Of a stretch of DNA of 38,773 nucleotides, positions 20,901-27,945 are shown piece after piece. Where the stretch lies: NCBI GenBank assembly GCA_964486825.1, contig CAZAQS010000014.1, positions 1 through 38,773 on the forward strand, written 5' to 3'. The position numbers and the translations under genes were made by a program. Position 1 is the first letter of the stretch. Each line of letters begins with the position of its first letter. The notes under the pieces were generated by a model. That model ran no database searches. It saw only the letters and a list, made by a program, of their open reading frames with translations, and was not told the origin of the DNA. This stretch comes from CAZAQS01 sp964486825 (GTDB taxonomy: Bacteria > Chloroflexota > Anaerolineae > Anaerolineales > UBA4823).

Positions 20901-21857
20901 ATGGACGAACAACATCATGAGCTTCTCGCTCAAGCAGCTTCCTTGTACTATGAGCACGAGAAGAATCAAAACGAGATCGCGCGGCAATTGGGCGTATCGC
21001 GCGTTAAAGTCTACCGGCTGTTGAAAGAAGCCCGGCAGGAGGGGGTGGTAGAATTTACGGTCAACTGGCCGCTCGAGCGGGATACTGAATTGGAAAAAAA
21101 CCTTGCGCGTATATTCGGTCTCCGGGAAGCTCTGGTTTTGAGGTCCTCCTTCCAAAGCGACACGACTTTGCTACGCCGGCTAGGACAGATGGCTGCTCGT
21201 TACCTGGAGATGATTCTTGAAGACGGCATGACTCTGACCGTTTGCCTGGGGCGCTCGACCTACGAAGTTATCAACGCAGTCAGGCCGAGTTTCCGCAAGC
21301 AAGTTAACGTTGCTCAAGCCATGGGTAGCCTGCCATTTTCCACCCAGGAGTTGGATAATGCTGCTCTGGCACGGCAACTGGCGATTAAGCTAGGTGGGAA
21401 AGTGCTTTACCTGCCCTCTCCGCTGATGGCCAGCAGCCCTGAAGCTGCCATCGTTTTGCGCAGCCAGCCAGTGATCGAGCGTACCCTGGAGGCCTCTCGC
21501 TGCGCAGATGTGGCGCTCTTAGGGATCGGTAGCCTTAAACCCGGCTCTTCCAGGTATGTCCAGCCTGACATCATTCCGGCGGAAAACTTAGCCGAGTTGG
21601 TTGACCAGGGGGCAGTTGGGGATATCGCCGGACAGTTTTTCAATTTATCAGGCGAGTTGCACGCTTGCCTTTATAACGAATGTACGATTGGACTTAGCCT
21701 GGAAGAATTAAGACGTATCCCCACCAAGCTAGCGGTTGCCCAGGGCCGAGAAAAGGTTAAGGCAATCCTGGGAGCGCTGCGAGCTGGTGTTATTGACGTG
21801 ATTTGCACGGATAGTTGGACAACAAGCGAAGTCTTGCGTATGAATGCCGGAACTTGA
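20901..21857 (+). CDS. SorC/DeoR-type sugar-binding transcriptional regulator
   Basis: The 318-residue protein has an N-terminal helix-turn-helix (residues about 20-45: NQNEIARQLGVSRVKVYRLL) and a large SorC-type effector domain of the sugar-phosphate isomerase fold (VCLGRSTYEV, VNVAQAMGSL, DVALLGIGSL). This family is normally controlled by phosphorylated sugars, which fits a regulator of a PTS operon. Start choice: AGGTGG lies six bases before ATG 20901. ATG 20898 is next to it, and ATG 20847 lies in the operator at the transcription start. It is divergent to the PTS operon and co-oriented with a DegT gene 87 bases downstream. Confidence 0.92.
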   Translation: MDEQHHELLAQAASLYYEHEKNQNEIARQLGVSRVKVYRLLKEARQEGVVEFTVNWPLERDTELEKNLARIFGLREALVLRSSFQSDTTLLRRLGQMAARYLEMILEDGMTLTVCLGRSTYEVINAVRPSFRKQVNVAQAMGSLPFSTQELDNAALARQLAIKLGGKVLYLPSPLMASSPEAAIVLRSQPVIERTLEASRCADVALLGIGSLKPGSSRYVQPDIIPAENLAELVDQGAVGDIAGQFFNLSGELHACLYNECTIGLSLEELRRIPTKLAVAQGREKVKAILGALRAGVIDVICTDSWTTSEVLRMNAGT

Positions 21858-21944
21858 GCTTTTATTCACCTGCTTACGCCAGAATGGATCTTGCCTTTCA
21901 CAGTACACTCCAGCTTCCCTCGGGCTGGAGAAAGGAGTTGCAAT

Positions 21945-23180
21945 ATGCCTGGACCCGGAATGGAGCTTATCGGAGAAGAGGAGAAGCAAGCGCTGTTAGA
22001 TGTCATCGAAGGCGGTTACCTGTACCGGTACGGGCGAGCGGAGAATCCGAATTTTAAGGCTAAGGTCTACCAGTTTGAACAGGAGGTGGCTCGCCGGGCG
22101 GGAGTTCGTTATGCCGTAGCAGTAAATTCCGGAACCAGTGCTCTGCTGGTAGCCCTTAACGGATTGGGAATTGGGCCGGGCGATGAGGTCATCGTACCCG
22201 GTTACACCTTCGTAGCCAGCATGGCCGCCATCGTTTATGCCCGTGCGATCCCGGTTTTGGCCGAGATCGATGCAACCCTTAACCTGGATCCCGCCGATGT
22301 ACGCCGCAAGATCACACCACACACTCGGGCCATCCTGGTTGTCCATATGCTGGGCAATCCTGCCAGCATGGATGAGCTAAAAGCCCTGGCAGATGAGCAC
22401 AACCTGCTGTTGATCGAAGATTGCGCCCAGGCCTTTGGGGCCAGTTATAAGGGCCGATGGCTGGGGTCAATCGGGCATGCTGGCGCCTATAGCTTCAATA
22501 TCTTCAAAACGATTACTGCTGGAGATGGGGGCATGCTGGTTACAGACGATCTGGACCATTATCGCCGATTCTATGCCATGCACGACCAGGGCCACTCGCC
22601 CATGCGGGTAGGGGTGGAGGTTGGCCACCGTCCTTTCATCGGCCTGGATTTCCGCATGACGGAGCTTTCCGCGGCGGTCTTGCTGGCTCAACTAGGCAAG
22701 CTGGATGCCATGCTCGGCAAATTGCGCAAAAACAAGGCGCGCTTCAAGCAAGCTCTGCAGGGGATGCCCGGATTGATGTTCCGCGAGCTCCCCGATCCCC
22801 AGGGAGAGTTGGCTACCTTGCTGACTGTCTTCTTGCCCACAGAAGAAACCGCCCGCCAGGCAGCCGCTGCCTTGGGAACCAAGGTTGTAGCTGACTCCGG
22901 TTGGCACGTCTACTCCAATATGGAACAAATCCTGGAGAAACGGACAGTAACAGCAGAAGGATGCCCCTTTACCTGTCCTTATTACAAAGGCGGCCAGGCG
23001 GATTACCACAAGGGTATGCTTCCCCAAACGGATGACTTGCTCTCGAGGGCGATTAATATCGGAATTGGAGTCGATGATGGCGGACTGGGAGCTGGCTTTG
23101 GCGTGACGGTTCGAGACGAGGCAGATCGTGTCGATGCTCAGGCGGAACAGTTCCGACGGATAGTGAGCCAGTTCCTATAA
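21945..23180 (+). CDS. DegT/DnrJ/EryC1/StrS-family PLP aminotransferase, second copy
   Basis: The 411-residue protein is a DegT-family enzyme with cofactor lysine K188 in FNIFKTITAGDGGM, phosphate-cup block AVNSGTSALLVALNGLG, and ILVVHMLGNPASMDELK. The lysine motif ending KxxTAGDGG is like that of the AHBA-synthase and scyllo-inosose aminotransferase branch rather than the YPxKN form of the copy at 12041. The two enzymes probably act on different keto substrates. ATG 21945 has AAAGGAG eight bases upstream, while the ATG at 21891 has no ribosome site. It is probably co-transcribed with the SorC regulator and so controlled with the PTS operon. Confidence 0.92.
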   Translation: MPGPGMELIGEEEKQALLDVIEGGYLYRYGRAENPNFKAKVYQFEQEVARRAGVRYAVAVNSGTSALLVALNGLGIGPGDEVIVPGYTFVASMAAIVYARAIPVLAEIDATLNLDPADVRRKITPHTRAILVVHMLGNPASMDELKALADEHNLLLIEDCAQAFGASYKGRWLGSIGHAGAYSFNIFKTITAGDGGMLVTDDLDHYRRFYAMHDQGHSPMRVGVEVGHRPFIGLDFRMTELSAAVLLAQLGKLDAMLGKLRKNKARFKQALQGMPGLMFRELPDPQGELATLLTVFLPTEETARQAAAALGTKVVADSGWHVYSNMEQILEKRTVTAEGCPFTCPYYKGGQADYHKGMLPQTDDLLSRAINIGIGVDDGGLGAGFGVTVRDEADRVDAQAEQFRRIVSQFL

Positions 23181-23184
23181 ATAA

Positions 23185-23229
23185 CGAGAGGCAAGACCAA
23201 CAATTAGACTGGATCTGTCTAGCCTCTCG
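23185..23229. terminator. Hairpin between convergent genes, probable bidirectional terminator
   Basis: CGAGAGGC (23185-23192) pairs with GCCTCTCG (23222-23229), with an inner stem TAGAC/GTCTA (23205-23209 and 23217-23221). It occupies the 51-base gap between the stop codons of the DegT gene and the GCS-M20 gene. There is no T-run on either strand, so efficiency is uncertain. Confidence 0.55.
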
Positions 23230-23231
23230 GT

Positions 23232-26084
23232 TCAGCCGCTTTTCAGCAGCTCGGAGAATGCCTGTAAAGCTTGGTAATACGGCAGGATGCTGGGAATAAA
23301 ATGCCGCTCATCCCGAGCGTGTGGTCCGATGCCGGTTTGGCCCCATACCACTGCCTGGCCTCCTGGCGCGAAACGAGCGCTGGTGCCTGGTAGCTTCTTT
23401 CCCAGGCGCGGCTCCTCTCCAGACACCTGCTTAACGGCCTGGACCAGCTTTTTGAGGTATGGGTTATTGGGATCGCACGCCACTCCGTTTTCCATTACGC
23501 CAACTTGAAGTTCCAGATCGTTTTCCTGGCAGTACGTTTCCAGCTCGGACGTTAAGGCGCCCAGGTCATCCTGGGGGATTGGGCGCACTTCTACACCCAG
23601 CCGGCCCGTGTCTGCTAAAACGTTATAAATCCCCGGCGTGCCAACCTGCAGAAACGGAAACGCTAACTGAGATCTCCATCCGCCTTCGCCATTCAAAGTC
23701 AGGCGCTTCTGTAAGATCTGCTCGATTTCGTTCCGAGCTGAGAACAAACGCATTGTCAGGTCGGTTTTCACCCCGGCAGTACCGGTATGCCCGCGTTTCC
23801 CAAATGCCATCACATCAAAGCGCATGACCCCCCGGTTTTGGATACACACTTCTCCCCACAGCTCATCCCCGCGTTCACCTGTCCTTTCCCCGGCGATGAA
23901 AAGCCCGGGCAAGACGGCTCCCTCTTCTTCCAGCAAACGCAAGGCATGTGGTGTACCGACCGGTTCGGTTTCCCCATTTTCCTCGTTGCCGACCAGCAGC
24001 AAGCTGATGGGCGGGTAGGGGGGGCCAGCCCGCAAGGCGTCTTTCAGCCAGACCATATAAGTAGCCACAACGGTCTTCATATCAGCTGATCCGCGTCCCC
24101 ACAGGTAGTCGCCTTCCACTCGCGGCTCAAACTGCCGGTCATCTGGTTCGGGAGCCACCACGTCAAAGTGGCCGGAGAGCATGACCTGGTTCTCTCCTGG
24201 AATGGATGGTGGGAATTCAACCAGCAAAGCAGGGTACTTATGCTTGTTCAAATATCGTACCTGCAAGCCACCATAACGCAGGTAATCGTAGATGAAGCCT
24301 GCTGCGTGTTTGACTTCATCCAGGCGTTCTTCCGGGCAGGCGGTAACCGAGGGGAACCGCACCAGTTGCTGTGCCAGTTCGACGATCTCCTGCGTCTTGT
24401 CATAAGAAGAGCCAATAAAGCCTCCCCCATTTTTTAACTCAAACTGGACTGGGAGCATGGGATCGGTAAGAGATTCCTGGCGGGCCTGTTGGAGGATATT
24501 TCTGAGTTTAGAGGTCTCCCCCTCCAGCGAAAACAAATCTTTTAAGATCCTATCGATATCGTGAATTACCTGTTCCTGTCGCTGCTCGGCTAAGGCTTTG
24601 AGGGCGTCCAGAGGCACTTCTATGGGAAGTTCTGTAGTTCCCAACATCTGCTGTAACCGGGTCCGAAGCCGTTCTGCAGGGTTGGGAGCCCCGGACGCCA
24701 TTTCCGTCAACGGAGCCAGGTCTTCCCATAGGCCTACCGCTTCAGCCAATGGGCGCAGCTCAGCCAGGGTCCACCTCAGGAACTCGCGCATCTGGACCGG
24801 TTTTCCGGTCAGCGGGTTCTCGATTTCTGCTCTCAGGCCATACCGGGAAGCCAGTTCCTCATTCCGGCGCGCCCGCTGGATATCTTCCTGGTCGTAGCGG
24901 AAGGAGCGTGCGAAGACAGGGTCCGCATAAAAGCGCAGCAAGAGCAGGTGTTTCAGGGTCAGGTTGGCGATGTCCAGCGGCAGGCTGCCGCCCCCGTCGT
25001 CGGTGCGGATCTCAACCCGCGCCATGGGCAGGTTGATACGAGCCATCAAGTTCTGGATCTCGATCTGGTAAGCTATCACTTCAGCTTGCAGCGCATCCGG
25101 CGTGGCTGATCCACCGCCCACCGCAAAAAGCCCGCGCGCGTATATTTCTTCCAGTTGTTTGCTTGTCAATGTAATCAACCGCTCTACAGGTTCGGCAAAA
25201 GAGCGCGCCCTGACCGGGGTCCAGTTGTTATTGCCAAAACGGGCGCCGCTCCTCACCAGCTCGTAGGATATATGCAAGTAATCGGAATACGAGCGGTACA
25301 AATCCGGTACGTCCAGGGTGGTTGGGTTCGGGAAGGTCAGGTTGCGTACCGAATCGAACTTGGTCAGCCGGACAATGGGACGCCCATTCTCTTCAGAAGC
25401 CTTTAGTGGGGTTGAAGCGCTTGTCGCAATGAATAAAGATGCGAAAGCCCTCATCAACCGGGTACCAGTAATATAGAACTGGCTTTTATAATCATCAAAA
25501 AGTGAATCACCCCGTTCGGCGGCCGGGAGGTGCATAAAATCCATCGCCAGCAGAGGCGCAGGTAGAGAAAGGTTGGTGTGCAATCCGGCAGTTGCCAGAC
25601 CTTGACCGTACAGATCCACGCATCGTTCCAGATAGCGGCGCTTGGCCAGGTTCCAGGAACCGGGGATAGAATCATGGCCCACCTGTGCCAGGTAAAGCAG
25701 GTTGCCATGCCAGGGGTAGAGCTGTTCCCCGAAATCCCGACCAGCGCGGTGCAGCGCATTGGTCAAGATCGCCTCTAGCAGGCGGCTTTCGTAGACGGCT
25801 CCTTTTGGATGGAAGTATGGGCGTGTAACCAGTTCGATCATCCAATGGAAAACCTCCAGCTGGCTAAAAGGTCGTAGCTCATCGCTCAAGACACAACTGC
25901 GTAGGTGATCGATGAAGGATTGTTGGCCGGGCCCCGATCCCACCTTCAGCAGGGGCCGCAATTGAGAATCCAACAGGTTCCATTCCAGCTCGAACCCACA
26001 CAGCCCAGATTCAGGCGTCTCTTCCAGGGCTGTCGCTAATGCCAGCCGGTATTTATCCGCAAAGCGAACGGGATCATATGCCAT
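23232..26084 (-). CDS. Fusion of a glutamate-cysteine-ligase-like domain with an M20 metallopeptidase
   Basis: Residues 1-545 of this 950-residue protein resemble the GCS2 carboxylate-amine ligase family: early GFELEWNLLD, HTNLSLPAPL, RIEIRTDDGGG-like sequence VEIRTDDGGGSLPLDIA, and GLHTN. Residues 575-950 form a complete M20/ArgE/DapE-type peptidase with metal ligands H639, D668, E702, E733 and H922 and catalytic D641 and E701 (SGHFDVV, GRGSADMK, GNEENGE, AGERTGE, GPHARDE). Separate enzymes of these kinds form and hydrolyse amide bonds, so the fusion is unexpected. It lies 25 bases downstream of an aminotransferase gene behind a putative attenuator. Amino-acid or small-peptide metabolism is likely, but the exact reaction is unknown. 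Confidence 0.87.
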   Translation of the reverse strand: MAYDPVRFADKYRLALATALEETPESGLCGFELEWNLLDSQLRPLLKVGSGPGQQSFIDHLRSCVLSDELRPFSQLEVFHWMIELVTRPYFHPKGAVYESRLLEAILTNALHRAGRDFGEQLYPWHGNLLYLAQVGHDSIPGSWNLAKRRYLERCVDLYGQGLATAGLHTNLSLPAPLLAMDFMHLPAAERGDSLFDDYKSQFYITGTRLMRAFASLFIATSASTPLKASEENGRPIVRLTKFDSVRNLTFPNPTTLDVPDLYRSYSDYLHISYELVRSGARFGNNNWTPVRARSFAEPVERLITLTSKQLEEIYARGLFAVGGGSATPDALQAEVIAYQIEIQNLMARINLPMARVEIRTDDGGGSLPLDIANLTLKHLLLLRFYADPVFARSFRYDQEDIQRARRNEELASRYGLRAEIENPLTGKPVQMREFLRWTLAELRPLAEAVGLWEDLAPLTEMASGAPNPAERLRTRLQQMLGTTELPIEVPLDALKALAEQRQEQVIHDIDRILKDLFSLEGETSKLRNILQQARQESLTDPMLPVQFELKNGGGFIGSSYDKTQEIVELAQQLVRFPSVTACPEERLDEVKHAAGFIYDYLRYGGLQVRYLNKHKYPALLVEFPPSIPGENQVMLSGHFDVVAPEPDDRQFEPRVEGDYLWGRGSADMKTVVATYMVWLKDALRAGPPYPPISLLLVGNEENGETEPVGTPHALRLLEEEGAVLPGLFIAGERTGERGDELWGEVCIQNRGVMRFDVMAFGKRGHTGTAGVKTDLTMRLFSARNEIEQILQKRLTLNGEGGWRSQLAFPFLQVGTPGIYNVLADTGRLGVEVRPIPQDDLGALTSELETYCQENDLELQVGVMENGVACDPNNPYLKKLVQAVKQVSGEEPRLGKKLPGTSARFAPGGQAVVWGQTGIGPHARDERHFIPSILPYYQALQAFSELLKSG

Positions 26085-26109
26085 GCTCTTCCCTTTCTGC
26101 CCCTTTTTT

Positions 26110-27462
26110 TTATTCGTCCTTCCCGGCTCTTATTTCCACAGGATTAACCCTTGCCAGAGCTTCCAAACCAACTACCAGTCTTTCAGCTGCTCCCTGTGTG
26201 CGCTCTGGTGGCGTGGCATAAGAAAAACGGATCCATTCTCCTCCAAAGGGCGAGAAGAAAGCCCCTGGTACAATGGCTACCCCGTGTTCTTCAGCCAGGT
26301 ACTGGCCAAGAGGCTCGCTATCGGGCCAACCACATTGCTCCAGCCATTTTCCGACATGGATGAATGCATAGTATCCTTTACCGAGGATATAGGTAAAACC
26401 TTCTTGTTCCAGGAAGTCTTTCAGCACCAGACGGCTGGCATTGGTGGGATCTACGATCGAGCGCGAGGCGTCTGCATAACCCATCTGGTAGGCTGCCATG
26501 GCAACCGCCAGGGAGTAAAACGAGGGGATTACCGCATGCGAGGCGCGCGCTACTGTAAATTTCACCACTTCCTCTGAAGCAATCAGGTGGCAGTTACGGA
26601 TATTAGACGCACCCAGGCTTTTTGTAATGCCATCCAGGAACATCAATCGCTTACGTTCCTCTGGCTCGAAAAATCCAATGAACGTGTTTAAATCCATTGG
26701 TTTTTCATCGGTTACATAGTGGTACATCCAATCGAACAGAACGAAGGCTACTCCGGCTCCCAGGGCGGCTTTCGCCAGGGCTGCCTGGCGCTCGGCTGGA
26801 ATCGTAAGGCCGGTAGGGTTATCGGGACAGGTAATCACCAATCCGGCGACCTTTCTCCCCGCCCTGGCAGTGAATTCCACACATTCTTGGAGGCTGTCTT
26901 CGGAGTAAGCCCAGCCCTGGGCTGGATCTCCTGGCGCCCAAACAACGCTAGCTCCAACCCCGTACGGCCCCCAGTTATAGGAAATCCACGGTACCCGGCT
27001 GACCACCAGGGCGTCCCCGGCCCTGCCATAACCCAGCGCCAGCATGGCCTGGTAAGCCTTAACCAGCGCATCTCGACCGCCTACCGCTGCCAGTACATTG
27101 CCTGGCCCAAGGCCTGTACTCGAATCCAACTTCCAATAATCTTCCACTACGGTCCGCCGGAAGGCTTCCGTTCCAAAAGGCATGTCATAGGCTGTCCCAT
27201 TCTCAACCTGCATTTGAGCGGCCTTTTCGAGGATAGCCCGCGGCACACCTGGAAGACTGGCGCCACCATCTCCTTGGGAAGCGTCAAAAATGGGGCTGCT
27301 GGGATATTTTTGCTGGTAGACTTTCAGGGATTTATTGATCAAGAACATTCGCGAAGCCGGGATGGGCTCCATCATGGACAGATGCTCGCTGACTGGCGAA
27401 AGCTTGTTTTCAGGTACTGCGTAAACAGGTTGGTTTAGATCATAGGGGTTTGGGTTTGCCAA
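26110..27462 (-). CDS. Class I/II PLP-dependent aminotransferase
   Basis: The 450-residue protein is an aspartate-aminotransferase-fold enzyme. The PLP lysine is K281 in GITKSLGASNIR, the cofactor-binding stretch includes VITCPDNPTGLTIP, and GPYGVGASVVW lies in the core. The start is TTG 27462, with GAGGAGG six to seven bases upstream. Longer in-frame readings to 27666 would run through the leader ORF and terminator and look non-coding. It leads a two-gene unit with the ligase-peptidase fusion. The substrate is not evident, and an amino acid with a polar side chain is possible if the attenuator reading is right. Confidence 0.88.
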   Translation of the reverse strand: MANPNPYDLNQPVYAVPENKLSPVSEHLSMMEPIPASRMFLINKSLKVYQQKYPSSPIFDASQGDGGASLPGVPRAILEKAAQMQVENGTAYDMPFGTEAFRRTVVEDYWKLDSSTGLGPGNVLAAVGGRDALVKAYQAMLALGYGRAGDALVVSRVPWISYNWGPYGVGASVVWAPGDPAQGWAYSEDSLQECVEFTARAGRKVAGLVITCPDNPTGLTIPAERQAALAKAALGAGVAFVLFDWMYHYVTDEKPMDLNTFIGFFEPEERKRLMFLDGITKSLGASNIRNCHLIASEEVVKFTVARASHAVIPSFYSLAVAMAAYQMGYADASRSIVDPTNASRLVLKDFLEQEGFTYILGKGYYAFIHVGKWLEQCGWPDSEPLGQYLAEEHGVAIVPGAFFSPFGGEWIRFSYATPPERTQGAAERLVVGLEALARVNPVEIRAGKDE

Positions 27463-27494
27463 GCAGCACCTCCTCATTGCTCTTCTATGGCTAC

Positions 27495-27518
27495 AAAAAA
27501 ACCCCGCTGGAGCGGGGC
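27495..27518 (-). terminator. Intrinsic terminator in the leader of the aminotransferase operon (attenuator)
   Basis: On the minus strand, CCCCGC and GCGGGG (forward positions 27512-27517 and 27502-27507) form a six-pair stem with a four-base loop. It is followed by seven T residues (forward A-run 27495-27501). It lies between the promoter at 27643-27671 and the start codon at 27462, so it must be bypassed for expression. The segment GTGGGGC (forward 27571-27577) can pair with its upstream arm as an antiterminator. Confidence 0.83.
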
Positions 27519-27538
27519 TTTTCGTCGATTTGGCTTTC

Positions 27539-27631
27539 TTACCAGAATATGATTGCGCCAGCGTACGACTGCCCCACCAGGTGAGTCGGGTTATTAGTGG
27601 TAATGGCATTGGTGTAGCTGGCTTTTTCCAT
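27539..27631 (-). CDS. Putative 30-residue leader peptide of the aminotransferase operon
   Basis: The ORF begins with ATG about five bases after the predicted transcription start, so it would be read as a leaderless or nearly leaderless message. It encodes 30 residues starting MEKASYTNAITTNNPTH and ends just before the terminator. Four Thr and three Asn codons lie in residues 7-16, directly ahead of a hairpin (forward 27566-27588) that competes with the antiterminator pairing. This is the arrangement of ribosome-mediated attenuators. The peptide's translation is not shown. Confidence 0.5.
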   Translation of the reverse strand: MEKASYTNAITTNNPTHLVGQSYAGAIIFW

Positions 27632-27642
27632 AATTGGGCGCA

Positions 27643-27671
27643 ACTATACCATCCTTGAATTAGCACGTCAA
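27643..27671 (-). promoter_or_regulatory. Promoter of the aminotransferase / GCS-M20 operon
   Basis: On the minus strand, TTGACG (27671-27666) and TATAGT (27648-27643) are 17 bases apart. The predicted start near 27636 leaves a leader of about 175 bases before the TTG start codon at 27462. Confidence 0.75.
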
Positions 27672-27845
27672 GGAAAAAATCGGGTTATTTTACCTCCAAT
27701 AAAAATATGGTGGATAAAATCCTTTCAAAGCATAAGCTATCCTTGTCATTGTCGATCCCATGTTATCAGTGTCTGCAAATTCACCTATCTCTTTCTCTCG
27801 CAAACAGCAAAGCCAACCGTGGGAGTATAGAGAGTAACCCTTTTG

Positions 27846-27864
27846 GAAAGAAATAATCATTATC
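27846..27864. promoter_or_regulatory. Possible Fur-box-like sequence upstream of the XRE regulator
   Basis: The 19-mer at this position matches the classical Fur box at 15 of 19 places, including the whole right half ATAATCATTATC. It lies about 80 bases before the start of the XRE-ATPase gene, in an AT-rich region that must also hold its promoter. AT-rich chance matches are common, so the call is tentative. Confidence 0.35.
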
Positions 27865-27945
27865 AATCCCTTGGTTTCAATAAACGATTGCTGATATCAT
27901 ATGTTAAATTATTGTGAAATTGGCGAAATCCAAGGAGGCTTCCGG

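Noticed and set aside
21769..21782. Second CebR-like box (TGGGAGCGCTGCGA) in the SorC gene
   Set aside because: It is within coding sequence for a common GALRAG stretch, and a similar coding match occurs near position 39. No promoter is close.
27463..27636. T-box riboswitch in the aminotransferase leader
   Set aside because: A terminator is present, but I see no T-box consensus (AGGGTGG-ACCGCG) or stem I specifier loop. The leader-peptide model fits better.
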